Made by a program: the position numbers and the translations under genes. The notes under the pieces were generated by a model. The model saw only the letters and a list, made by a program, of their open reading frames with translations. It was not told the origin of the DNA and searched no databases. Shown here one piece after another: positions 33,515-42,036 of a stretch of 64,000 nt of DNA; within the stretch, counting starts at the first letter, position 1, and each line of letters opens with the position of its first letter. The DNA is from Planctomycetaceae bacterium. GTDB lineage: Bacteria > Planctomycetota > Phycisphaerae > SM23-33. The stretch lies in NCBI GenBank assembly GCA_021371965.1, contig JAJFVE010000106.1:1-64000 (forward strand), in the 5' to 3' direction.

Positions 33515-33520
33515 TTTTTC

Positions 33521-34510
33521 ATGAAAGAGCAAATGCAGCGCGTCCGCACACCGAACAAAGTCCCGCGGCTGGTTGTGGCGCCGTCGTACATCAAGGGCGC
33601 CTTCGACAGCCACGCCGTCGATTGCCCGGCGCTGTTCAGCCACAACGGGCGGCACTACATGAGCTTCGTCGGCTGGGACAGCATCGGCTACCGCACGGGG
33701 TTGGCCGTCTCAAACGACCTGCTTAACTGGACGAAGGAAGGGCTGATTCTGGGCCGAGGTCCGGCCGGGACGCCCACTGAGTTCAACGCTGCGATGACCG
33801 GCGTGCTGCGCGACAACGCGTTGTTTGGCAGTGGGGCGGCGAAGAAGGTCGCCGGCCGCTTCGTGGGGACGTATCACGCGTATCCCCAGCCGGGCTACGA
33901 GACCGGCCCGGCGATCATCGGCCTGTGCTTCAGCGACGACCTTCGCAAGTGGGAAGTCTCGCCGCCGGTGCTGACGCCTGGCAAACCAGGCGGGTGGGAC
34001 AGCGGCGGGCTGTACAAGAGTTGGCTCATGGAACATGCTGGCACGTACTACCTCTTCTATAACGCCAAGACGGACAACGGCTGGCCGTGGAAGGAACAGA
34101 CGGGCGTGGCGATCTCGACCGATCTGCAGCGCTGGGAGAAATACGCCGGCAATCCGATTCTTCCCAACGGCGGGCCCGGCTCGATCGACGAGGTCTTCGC
34201 CAGCGATCCGGTCGTGGTGCGCGACGGCGACACGTGGGTGATGTTCTTCTATACGCTGGATTCCAAAGGCATCGCCCGCGACAGCGTGGCGTTCTCGAGC
34301 GACCTGTTGCACTGGGAAAAGTCTCACGAAGTGCTGATCGACGTCGGCGCCCCCGGCAGCATCGACAGCCGCTACGCCCACAAGCCCGGCATCGCCTCCG
34401 CTGGCGGCAAGCTCTATCACTATTATTGCGCCGTCGCCCCCGCGGCCAATCCCAACATGGGCCAGATCGAGCACGGCGAAGTCCGCGGCATCAGCGTGGC
34501 AACCAGTTGA
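33521..34510 (+). CDS. GH43/GH32-like five-bladed beta-propeller glycosidase
   Basis: The 329-residue protein has the repeated blade pattern of clan GH-F/J and GH130-like propellers: DCPALFSHNGRHYMSFVGWD, ICFSDDLRKWE-type strand pairs, WDSGGLYKSWLMEHAGTYYL, AISTDLQRWEKYAGNPIL and VFASDPVVVRDGDTWVMFFY. Asp and Glu residues in these blades are candidate catalytic groups, but I cannot assign the exact family. No signal peptide is seen, so it may act inside the cell on imported oligosaccharide. The start at 33521 has a weak ribosome site; 33533 is an alternative, with AAAGAG before it. The gene is 9 nt before the next gene, so they are one operon. Confidence 0.8.
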   Translation: MKEQMQRVRTPNKVPRLVVAPSYIKGAFDSHAVDCPALFSHNGRHYMSFVGWDSIGYRTGLAVSNDLLNWTKEGLILGRGPAGTPTEFNAAMTGVLRDNALFGSGAAKKVAGRFVGTYHAYPQPGYETGPAIIGLCFSDDLRKWEVSPPVLTPGKPGGWDSGGLYKSWLMEHAGTYYLFYNAKTDNGWPWKEQTGVAISTDLQRWEKYAGNPILPNGGPGSIDEVFASDPVVVRDGDTWVMFFYTLDSKGIARDSVAFSSDLLHWEKSHEVLIDVGAPGSIDSRYAHKPGIASAGGKLYHYYCAVAPAANPNMGQIEHGEVRGISVATS

Positions 34511-34519
34511 GGGACATCC

Positions 34520-36592
34520 ATGTTCTGCGTCTGCCGCGGCGATAGCGATCTGGTAAGAATCCTCGACAGTTGCGGCGTGGCATTCCGCTGCGTTGCCGAC
34601 CCAGCCGACGCCGTCGCCCAGGCGGCTGCCGGCGAGGGATTGCTGATTCTCGCCGACGACTACCCGCAGCGGCAGAGGGAAATCTCCGCTGACCTTCTGG
34701 ATGCTGCCCGTAAAAAATCGCTCCGCCTGTACATCGAATTCCCCGCGTCGCTGCCGGGCCTGGAATGCGGCCAGTTGCGCAGCACCGAATGGGAGCGCGG
34801 CGTCGTAGCCTCTGACGCCTTTGCGCCGGATCTGGAGCGGCTGAGCATCCTGGCGATTCACGGCTGCCGCTTTGCGTCCATCGACGCCGCGTCGGTCACG
34901 CCGCATATTGTGGTGGCGCGTGTGGCCGGTTTCGACCGTGCCGTCTATGGCCTGCCCGCCACCGATAAGACGCATCCGGTTCTCTTTGAGCACGAGGGGA
35001 TGCTGGTGGCTGCGACAAGACTCAGCGGATTCGTCAGCGGCCGCTTCGCCCCGGCCCCGGCGTGGCGTACGATCTGGGCGTGGATCCTTCGCTGGGCGGG
35101 GGCGGGCGAGGTCGACCTGCGATGGACGCCGACGGTGCGGCCGTCATTTGGGAAGGACGAGGCGCTGGATCTTTCAGCCCCACATGAGGCCATGACGCGA
35201 GGGGCGAACTGGTTCACCAACGCCAAGCTTTTTATCCACCCCTCCTGGGCCGACCAGGCGGAACAGTACATGCGTGCCGCGGGCGCGGATACAGCCGCGC
35301 CGGGCCCGCGAGCCGATTGGCCTTGCGGCGATGGCCGCTGCGGCATGATCGAGGGCGCCCGATCATTCATCTATCCCGACGGCACGCAGATGTGGCGATA
35401 CATGCGCCGCAACGACTGCATGGGCGAGGCGGCCGGCGCCATGGCCATGGCCGGCAAAGCCCGCGGCGACGACGCCCAGCAGACCATCGCGGCCAATTTG
35501 TGCGACCATATTTACACGCTGTCGAATCTGGCCCAGGGTCCGCGGGCCGAGCCTTCCAGCCCGTCGTATGGCCTGGTGCGCTGGCATGCCATCGACAACA
35601 ACGGCATTTACTACGGCGACGACAATGCCCGCTCGATGCTCGGGACGATGCTCTCTGCCGCCGCGCTGGGGAACGACCGCTGGAATGAACCGCTGACGCG
35701 ATGCCTGCTGGCGAACCTGCGCACGACAGGCCCCCAAGGCTTTCGCAGCGGCCGCCTGGATGAAGAGATGCTTCAGGAGAAGGGGTGGCGGCATTTCTGG
35801 ACGACGCCGCGGACGAACTTCGCCCCGCACTACGAAAGCTGGCTGTGGGCGTGCTTCCTCTGGGCGTATGCGCGTAGCGGTTATGAGCCGTTCAGGCAGC
35901 GGGCGTGCAATGCCATCGCCATGACGATGGACGCCTACCCTTCGCAGTGGCACTGGACCAACGGCATTCAGCAGGAGCGGGCGCGCATGCTTTTGCCGCT
36001 GGCGTGGCGCGTTCGAGTCGACGACACGCCCGAACACCGTCGCCAACTGCGATTCATGGCCGAGCAGCTTTTGGCGTTTCAGGACTCCTGCGGCGCGATC
36101 CGGGAAGAGATCGGCTCGGCCGGGCGAGGGGACTACGGCCCGCCGGCCAGCAACGAGGCCTACGGAACCAATGAAGCCACGCTCATCGCCGCCAACGGCG
36201 ATCCCGTCTGCGACCTGCTTTACACGACCAACTTTGCGTATGTGGGGTTGCATGAGGCCGCCGCGGCCACTGGCGATTCGTATTTCATCGAGGCAGCCCA
36301 GCGGCTGACGGATTTTCTGCTGCGCATCCAGGTTCGCAGCGAGGGGCGTCGCGAGCTTGACGGGGCATGGTTCCGCGCGTTCGACTATGGCCGCTGGGAC
36401 TACTGGGCCAGCAATGCCGATCTGGGCTGGGGCGTCTGGAGCATCGAGAGCGGCTGGACGCAGGCCTGGATCGTCTCGGTGCTGGCCATGCGGGAGTTGC
36501 AGACTTCGTTCTGGGACATGACCGGCAAGATCGACCTGCGCGGCCCAACGGCCGAATACGCCGCCGCCATGCTGGGCGGCGAGGACGATTAA
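34520..36592 (+). CDS. Predicted alpha/alpha-barrel glycosidase with an N-terminal GATase-like domain
   Basis: The 690-residue protein has two parts. Residues 1-220 show a class I glutamine-amidotransferase-like Rossmann pattern without a convincing Cys-His pair (EGLLILADDYPQ, LRLYIEFPASLPGL, GFVSGRFAP). Residues about 225-690 are helix-rich with Trp/Tyr/Asp motifs common in (alpha/alpha)6 barrel enzymes (NDCMGEAAGAMAMAGKARGD, NNGIYYGDDNARSMLGTML, HWTNGIQQERARMLLPLAW). This pattern resembles unsaturated glycosidases or AGE-like folds, but no family is certain. A GAGGGAC site precedes the start at 34520. It is co-transcribed with the upstream propeller enzyme (9-nt gap), so both probably act on the same sugar chain. 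Confidence 0.7.
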   Translation: MFCVCRGDSDLVRILDSCGVAFRCVADPADAVAQAAAGEGLLILADDYPQRQREISADLLDAARKKSLRLYIEFPASLPGLECGQLRSTEWERGVVASDAFAPDLERLSILAIHGCRFASIDAASVTPHIVVARVAGFDRAVYGLPATDKTHPVLFEHEGMLVAATRLSGFVSGRFAPAPAWRTIWAWILRWAGAGEVDLRWTPTVRPSFGKDEALDLSAPHEAMTRGANWFTNAKLFIHPSWADQAEQYMRAAGADTAAPGPRADWPCGDGRCGMIEGARSFIYPDGTQMWRYMRRNDCMGEAAGAMAMAGKARGDDAQQTIAANLCDHIYTLSNLAQGPRAEPSSPSYGLVRWHAIDNNGIYYGDDNARSMLGTMLSAAALGNDRWNEPLTRCLLANLRTTGPQGFRSGRLDEEMLQEKGWRHFWTTPRTNFAPHYESWLWACFLWAYARSGYEPFRQRACNAIAMTMDAYPSQWHWTNGIQQERARMLLPLAWRVRVDDTPEHRRQLRFMAEQLLAFQDSCGAIREEIGSAGRGDYGPPASNEAYGTNEATLIAANGDPVCDLLYTTNFAYVGLHEAAAATGDSYFIEAAQRLTDFLLRIQVRSEGRRELDGAWFRAFDYGRWDYWASNADLGWGVWSIESGWTQAWIVSVLAMRELQTSFWDMTGKIDLRGPTAEYAAAMLGGEDD

Positions 36593-36596
36593 TTGA

Positions 36597-36675
36597 GCCG
36601 CTGAGGTCGCTGAGGACGCTGAGGTCTTAAGAAGATGGAAACGTCTTCCTCTGCGTCCTCAGCGACCTCAGCGGC
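36597..36675. repeat. Perfect 23-bp hairpin of CTGAGGNC words
   Basis: The arms 36597-36619 and 36653-36675 are exact inverse copies over 23 bp, separated by 33 nt. Each arm is made of near-identical 9-nt words (CTGAGGTCG, CTGAGGACG). It lies immediately after the stop of the 34520 gene and 27 nt before the AGE start. It may end one transcript and shield the next. Confidence 0.8.
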
Positions 36676-36702
36676 TATTTATAATTCTCAGAAAGGACGA
36701 TT

Positions 36703-37875
36703 ATGAAGGCGAAATACACGGAACTGGCCAGGCAGTATCGCACGACGCTGCTGGATGACGTGATCCCGTTCTGGACGACCAACTCCATCGACCGCCAGTG
36801 CGGCGGGTACTTCACATGCCTCGACCGCGATGGCAGCGTGTACGACACCGACAAGTTCATCTGGCTGCAGGCGCGGCAGGTGTGGATCTTCTCCATGCTC
36901 TACAACCGCCTCGAACGCCGGCAGGAATGGCTGGATATCGCCCGCGGCGGGGCCGACTTCCTGCGAAAGCACGGCCATGACGACGGCGGCAACTGGTACT
37001 TCTCCCTTGCCCGCGACGGCCGCCCGCTCGTGCAACCGTACAACATCTTCTCCGACTGCTTCGCCGCGATGGCCTTTGGCCAGTTCGCCCTGGCCAGCGG
37101 GGACGAAGAAGCCAAGCTCATCGCTCACAAGACCTACGAGAACATCCTGCGCCGCAAGGCCGACCCCAAGGGCAAGTACGCCAAGGCCTATCCCGGCACG
37201 CGGCCGATGATGTCGCTGGCCGTGCCGATGATCCTGAGCAACCTGTGCCTGGAGCTGGAGTGGATGCTGCCGCCGCAGTCCGTCACCGACACGGTCGAGA
37301 TGTGCCTGCGCGAGGTCTTCACGCAGTTCCTGGACAAAGAGCGCAACATCCTGCTGGAGAACGTCGCCCCCGACGGTACTCGCGTGGACAGCTTTGACGG
37401 GCGGCTGATCAACCCCGGCCATGGGATCGAGGCGATGTGGTTCGTGATGGACATCGCCGCCCGGCGGGGCGACCGAAAGCTGATCGAGCAGGCCGTCGAC
37501 GTGATGCTGAGCATCCTCAAGTACGGCTGGGATGAGCAGCACGGCGGCATCTTCTACTTCATAGACAGCCACGGCCACCCGCCCGACAAGCTGGAGTGGG
37601 ATCAGAAGCTCTGGTGGGTGCACCTGGAGACACTGGTGGCGCTGACGATGGGTTTCCGCCTGAGCGGCCGGGCCGATTGCTGGACGTGGTACGAGAAGGT
37701 GCACCACTGGTCCTGGCCGCGCTTCGCCGACGCCAACTACGGCGAATGGTTCGGATACCTCAATCGCCGCGGCGAAGTGCTCCTGCCGCTAAAAGGCGGC
37801 AAATGGAAGGGCTGCTTTCACGTCCCGCGTGCGATGTACATGTGCATGCGCGAGTTTGAAAAACTGGCGGAGTAA
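36703..37875 (+). CDS. N-acylglucosamine 2-epimerase (AGE) family protein
   Basis: The 390-residue protein has the (alpha/alpha)6 barrel pattern of AGE and cellobiose 2-epimerases. Catalytic-type His residues are in [10 protein letters not shown] (about 240) and in [15 protein letters not shown] near the C-terminus. [11 protein letters not shown] and [15 protein letters not shown] are typical near the start. It interconverts sugar epimers (for example N-acetylglucosamine/N-acetylmannosamine or a 2-epimer of glucose/mannose type). Ribosome site AAAGGAC is 6 nt upstream, and a TATAAT at 36680-36685 could be its promoter. It follows the glycosidase genes, and its cytoplasmic role fits processing of released sugars. 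Confidence 0.93.
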   Translation: MKAKYTELARQYRTTLLDDVIPFWTTNSIDRQCGGYFTCLDRDGSVYDTDKFIWLQARQVWIFSMLYNRLERRQEWLDIARGGADFLRKHGHDDGGNWYFSLARDGRPLVQPYNIFSDCFAAMAFGQFALASGDEEAKLIAHKTYENILRRKADPKGKYAKAYPGTRPMMSLAVPMILSNLCLELEWMLPPQSVTDTVEMCLREVFTQFLDKERNILLENVAPDGTRVDSFDGRLINPGHGIEAMWFVMDIAARRGDRKLIEQAVDVMLSILKYGWDEQHGGIFYFIDSHGHPPDKLEWDQKLWWVHLETLVALTMGFRLSGRADCWTWYEKVHHWSWPRFADANYGEWFGYLNRRGEVLLPLKGGKWKGCFHVPRAMYMCMREFEKLAE

Positions 37876-37918
37876 TCATCTCTTGCCGCCCAGAGCTCTT
37901 GAACGGTTTGTTTCGGGG

Positions 37919-38039
37919 GGGTGCCACGCATAACTCCGTTATGCGTGCCAATGTGCAGGTCCAAGACGTGGCGTTGAATGGGCAGCACACGATCTTCAAT
38001 AGATCAGGGACACGCACAACAGAGTTGTGCGTGGCACCC
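37919..38039. repeat. Composite family B palindrome element
   Basis: GGGTGCCACGCA (37919-37930) and TGCGTGGCACCC (38028-38039) are exact inverse ends. Inside are two palindromes: CACGCATAAC-TCC-GTTATGCGTG (37925-37947) and CACGCACAAC-AGA-GTTGTGCGTG (38011-38033). Single or partial copies occur at 18202 and 41871. It lies between the AGE gene and the gene starting at 38102. Confidence 0.8.
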
Positions 38040-38088
38040 ATCCATCCAGACATCCATTCTCGCCGGCGCGATTGCTGCTGGGAATTGT

Positions 38089-38094
38089 TATTAT
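38089..38094 (+). promoter_or_regulatory. Candidate -10 box (TATTAT) for the Cys-rich protein gene
   Basis: TATTAT ends 7 nt before the ATG at 38102 with no ribosome site between. It is one of five such arrangements in the window. Confidence 0.35.
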
Positions 38095-38101
38095 GCCGGC
38101 C

Positions 38102-38887
38102 ATGGCTAGAAACCGTGGCTTCATTCCGGGCATCTTCAACTATTGCGATCGCTGGTGCGAGCGGTGCGCGTTTGCAGAGCGTTGCATGGTGGCGGCGGAC
38201 GAGGCCAAGGGGCAGCAGCGGCAGCGGCGGAAAGGGAGGAATCCTGACGACGGGGCGAGCGTGGCTGAGGAAGTGAGTCGCAATTTTCGCAAGGTCGGGC
38301 GGCTCATCGCCCGCGGCGCCAAGAAGTGGGGGCTGGACATGAAGGAAATCGAGCGTGAGGCCGCCACGCTTGCGTCCAAAGACTTCGCTAAACTCGATGA
38401 CCATCCGTTGGTCAAGGAAGCATTTGCTTATATGACGTCCTTGCGGAAGTTCGTGGAATCGCTCGCTGAAGATTTCAAGATGACGGCCGAAGATGTCATG
38501 GGGCGAGCCGCCTTCATGGAGGTCGAAAACGATGCGGCGAAAATGAAGGAAATTCGCTTCGCGACGGAGGCCCTTGTATGGGATTCATCCATGGTGGCGG
38601 TCAAGACCAAGCGCGCCTTGGACAGCTTCTTTGACAGCGATGAGGCCTTCGACCAGCACGATGAGAAGTCTCACATCCGGGATGCCGAGATGACAGCCGC
38701 CATCGTCCTGCGATGCCTCAACCGCGACAAGGCAGCGCTGGTGACGATCTATGAATGGAACAAGGACCGCCAGGACGCCGCGCTGGAACTGCTGGTTCAT
38801 GCCGATCGCATCGGCCGCGCGCTAAGAACTCTATTGCCCGGCTGCGTTCATCAATCTTTTCCGCCGAAGATTCTGGAGGAGCAGTAA
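38102..38887 (+). CDS. Conserved protein with N-terminal Cys-rich motif, unknown function
   Basis: The 261-residue protein starts MARNRGFIPGIFNYCDRWCE. The four-Cys pattern C-x3-C-x2-C-x5-C within the first 30 residues could bind zinc or an iron-sulfur cluster. The same FNYCDRWCERC opening is known to me from other uncharacterised bacterial proteins, so the family is real but unnamed. The rest is helical and charged (residues 60-250), with DDHPLVKEAFAYMTSLRKFV and DAEMTAAIVLRCLNRDK. No enzyme motif is apparent. The start at 38102 is favoured over 38093 because a TATTAT box ends 7 nt before it and there is no ribosome site; the transcript may be leaderless. Confidence 0.8.
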   Translation: MARNRGFIPGIFNYCDRWCERCAFAERCMVAADEAKGQQRQRRKGRNPDDGASVAEEVSRNFRKVGRLIARGAKKWGLDMKEIEREAATLASKDFAKLDDHPLVKEAFAYMTSLRKFVESLAEDFKMTAEDVMGRAAFMEVENDAAKMKEIRFATEALVWDSSMVAVKTKRALDSFFDSDEAFDQHDEKSHIRDAEMTAAIVLRCLNRDKAALVTIYEWNKDRQDAALELLVHADRIGRALRTLLPGCVHQSFPPKILEEQ

Positions 38888-38954
38888 CGTGCCAGAAGGT
38901 CGAGCGAAAGGACATTGGCAAGGCGCGTACGTGTTCTGCAGGAAGCCCTAACGA

Positions 38955-38984
38955 AATGCCCCGGCATTGCGGTGCCGGGGCATT
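38955..38984. terminator. Terminator between convergent genes
   Basis: AATGCCCCGGCA (38955-38966) and TGCCGGGGCATT (38973-38984) form a perfect 12-bp stem with a TTGCGG loop. It lies between the end of the Cys-rich gene (38887) and the converging Gfo/Idh gene (39016). The loop resembles that of the hairpin at 18691. Confidence 0.8.
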
Positions 38985-39015
38985 GGGGGAAAAGCTGCTT
39001 GTCTTGCTCGCGGGG

Positions 39016-40059
39016 CTACTTTCCGATCTTGATCGGCTTGCCTTGCTTGGCGCTGGCGTAGATGGCGTCGATGAGCTCCATCACGATGAGGCCTTCTTCG
39101 CCGGTGGCGGTGTGGGGGCGGTTGTTGACGATCGCGTCGACGAACTGCCAATAGCAACTTGCCGCGCCGGGCATCGGCGGGTGCAGTTTCATGTCGAACT
39201 GCGCGCCTTCGCGTTCGACGTACATCTCGGCCTCGAAGCTATACCCTTCGCCGAGGTTGCGCTGAACGAGCCCGCCCTTGGTGCCCAGCAGGCGGGTTTC
39301 CATCTTCTCGTTCTCGGCGATGTTGCCGGCCCAGGAGGCCTTGACCATCATCGTCGCGCCGTTGGCGAACTTGACCATCGCCGCGGCCATGTCTTCCACG
39401 TCGAAGGTCTTGCCCTGCGCCTTGGCGATGGGGCGGGCAATGTGGTCATACGTGTTGGCCAGCACCCACACCGGGCGCGGGTAGCCCATCAGCCACAGGG
39501 CCAGGTCCATGCGGTGCACGCCCAGGTCGATCAGCGGGCCGCCGCCGGCCAGTGCCTTGGTGCCGAACCATCCGCCGAAGCCCGGCATGCCGCGGCGGCG
39601 CATCCACGTCGTCTCGGCAAAATACACGTCGCCCAGGATGCCGGAGTCCACCTGCTTCTTCATCGCCCATGACTGGTCGTTGAAGCGGAAGGAGAAGTTG
39701 ATCCCCAGCCGCTTGCGGGCCGCTTTCGATGCCGCCAGGATCTTGCGACCCTCCGCGGCGTTCATCGCCAGCGGCTTTTCGCACAGCACGTGACAGCCGG
39801 CCTTGAACGCCGCCACGGCCAGGGGCATGTGGAACTTGTTGGGCGTGGCCACGCTGACGATGTCGAGCTTCTCGGCCTTGAGCATCTCGGCGGCCGAGGT
39901 GTACAGCGACGGGATCTGCAGATTCTTGCCTCGCTCGTTGAGGATAACCTCGTTGACGTCTGCCGCGGCGACGACTTCCGCCTGGGCGTGCTGGCGGTAG
40001 CCATGTACGTGGGCCTGGCCCATGCCCAGGCCGATGATGCCGATACGCAGTTTCTTCAT
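39016..40059 (-). CDS. Gfo/Idh/MocA-family oxidoreductase
   Basis: The 347-residue protein has the N-terminal NAD(P)-binding fold RIGIIGLGMGQAHVHGY (G-x-G-x-x-G type), the LCEKPLAMNA motif (E-K-P near 95-100) and a C-terminal alpha/beta sugar-binding domain (QDLGVH-like LIDLGVHRMDLALWL). It probably oxidises or dehydrogenates a sugar or cyclitol. The AAAGG site is 9 nt before the ATG at 40059. It is the last gene of a minus-strand operon with ThuA (1 nt apart) and FAH. The operon composition (dehydrogenase, ThuA, FAH) is typical of sugar-acid or disaccharide breakdown in planctomycetes. Confidence 0.95.
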   Translation of the reverse strand: MKKLRIGIIGLGMGQAHVHGYRQHAQAEVVAAADVNEVILNERGKNLQIPSLYTSAAEMLKAEKLDIVSVATPNKFHMPLAVAAFKAGCHVLCEKPLAMNAAEGRKILAASKAARKRLGINFSFRFNDQSWAMKKQVDSGILGDVYFAETTWMRRRGMPGFGGWFGTKALAGGGPLIDLGVHRMDLALWLMGYPRPVWVLANTYDHIARPIAKAQGKTFDVEDMAAAMVKFANGATMMVKASWAGNIAENEKMETRLLGTKGGLVQRNLGEGYSFEAEMYVEREGAQFDMKLHPPMPGAASCYWQFVDAIVNNRPHTATGEEGLIVMELIDAIYASAKQGKPIKIGK

Positions 40060-40060
40060 G

Positions 40061-40840
<780 letters not shown>

Positions 40841-40858
40841 CAGTGTCTCCAGGTTGGG

Positions 40859-41800
40859 TTACCGATTACAGGGTTCATAGAACTCGGCAGGGCTTGTGCC
40901 CAGGGTGTTCGTCAGTTCGCCGATCTTTTCGATCGTGCAGGTAATGCGGTCGCCGCCGGCCAGGAATCGCCCGCTGGCCATGCCCACGCCGCTGGGCGTG
41001 CCGGTGGCGATCACGTCGCCCGCCGCCAGCGTCATCAGGTGGCTGCAGAACGATACGATCTCGGCCACGCTGTGGATCATAAGTTCCGTGCTGGAGTTTT
41101 GTCGGGTTTCGCCGTTAACCGACAGGCCAATGGCCAGCTTCTGCGGGTCGCCGATCTCGTCGGCCGTCACCATCCACGGGCCCATCGGGCAAAAGGCGTC
41201 GGCCCATTTGCCGTGCAGCCAGTCGAAGAAGTCGTCCTTGGGCCGCTTGGTGCGCCCCTGGGCGTGCGTGCAGCTTCGGGCCGAGATATCGTTGGCGATG
41301 GTATATCCCGCTACGTGCTCCATCGCCTCTTTCACGCTGACGCGCCGGGCAGTGCGGCCGATGACGACGGCGAGCTCAACCTCGTAATCGATCTGTCGGC
41401 TGAAAGACGGCCAGGGGATCTCGTCGCCCGGTCCAGCCACGGCCGTAGTCGGCATGAGGAACGGGCGCGGCGTCGTGGTGCGCGAGGGATCGTCGGGCAA
41501 ATCGTGGCCGCGGTCGAACTCGCGATGGTGCTCGAGGTAATTCACCGCCAGCCCCAGCAGCTTGGGCGGGGCCGGCAGCGGGGCCAGCAGGCGGACGGTG
41601 TTGAAGTTGTGAGTTGTGTGTGGTGAGTTGTGAGCGGCTGCCAGGGCGGCGATTGTCCGCAGGGCATCGGGCCCGGCCTGCAGTGCCGCCAGCAGCGTGG
41701 CAGGGCCATCCGGCCACAGCGCGGGGATGTCGATGAGGCGATCCTCCCGCACGACGCCAAAACTCTGCCGCGAGTCCTTCTCAAACGTTGCCAGTTTCAT
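40859..41800 (-). CDS. Fumarylacetoacetate hydrolase (FAH) family protein
   Basis: The 313-residue protein begins MKLATFEKDSRQSFGVVRED, the typical FAH-family N-terminus. The conserved metal-binding core is IDYEVELAVVIGRTARRVS with YTIANDISARS after it, and GDVIATGTPSGVGMA near the C-terminus. It should cleave a C-C bond in a 2-keto acid, as in aromatic or sugar-acid catabolism. In this operon, ahead of ThuA and Gfo/Idh, a sugar-acid substrate is more likely. No strong ribosome site precedes the ATG at 41800. A family B palindrome lies just upstream (41871-41903). Confidence 0.93.
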   Translation of the reverse strand: MKLATFEKDSRQSFGVVREDRLIDIPALWPDGPATLLAALQAGPDALRTIAALAAAHNSPHTTHNFNTVRLLAPLPAPPKLLGLAVNYLEHHREFDRGHDLPDDPSRTTTPRPFLMPTTAVAGPGDEIPWPSFSRQIDYEVELAVVIGRTARRVSVKEAMEHVAGYTIANDISARSCTHAQGRTKRPKDDFFDWLHGKWADAFCPMGPWMVTADEIGDPQKLAIGLSVNGETRQNSSTELMIHSVAEIVSFCSHLMTLAAGDVIATGTPSGVGMASGRFLAGGDRITCTIEKIGELTNTLGTSPAEFYEPCNR

Positions 41801-41870
41801 GGAGCAGGTAGTCTAGCGAGTGCGCGGGCACACAACAATAACGCAGTTGAAAGATCGAATTGGAGCGAAT

Positions 41871-41903
41871 GGGTGCCACGGACAACTCCGTTGTGCGTGT
41901 CCC
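41871..41903. repeat. Family B palindrome
   Basis: CACGGACAAC-TCC-GTTGTGCGTG (41877-41899) within GGGTGCCACG and TGTCCC flanks matches the palindromes at 37925 and 38011 with one arm mismatch. It lies upstream of the FAH operon. Confidence 0.75.
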
Positions 41904-41948
41904 TGAACGTCGAAGGTGAGTAAGCGGGGGTGGGACACCCACGCTATG

Positions 41949-42036
41949 CGTCCCCAAGGGACGACACGACGCGGGGAACATGGGCGAGACCTGTCCCTTG
42001 GGGACGCCCATGCTACTCACGGGCGAGACGCCCGTG
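41949..42036. repeat. Nested palindromes forming the end of the TIM-barrel gene
   Basis: CGTCCCCAAGGGAC (41949-41962) pairs with GTCCCTTGGGGACG (41993-42006). CACGGGCGAGACGCCCGTG (family A) is at 42018-42036. A family A unit beginning CATGGGCGAGAC at 41980 is interrupted by the second copy of the first stem. The gene at 42017 reads its last codons and stop from the family A unit. Confidence 0.7.
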
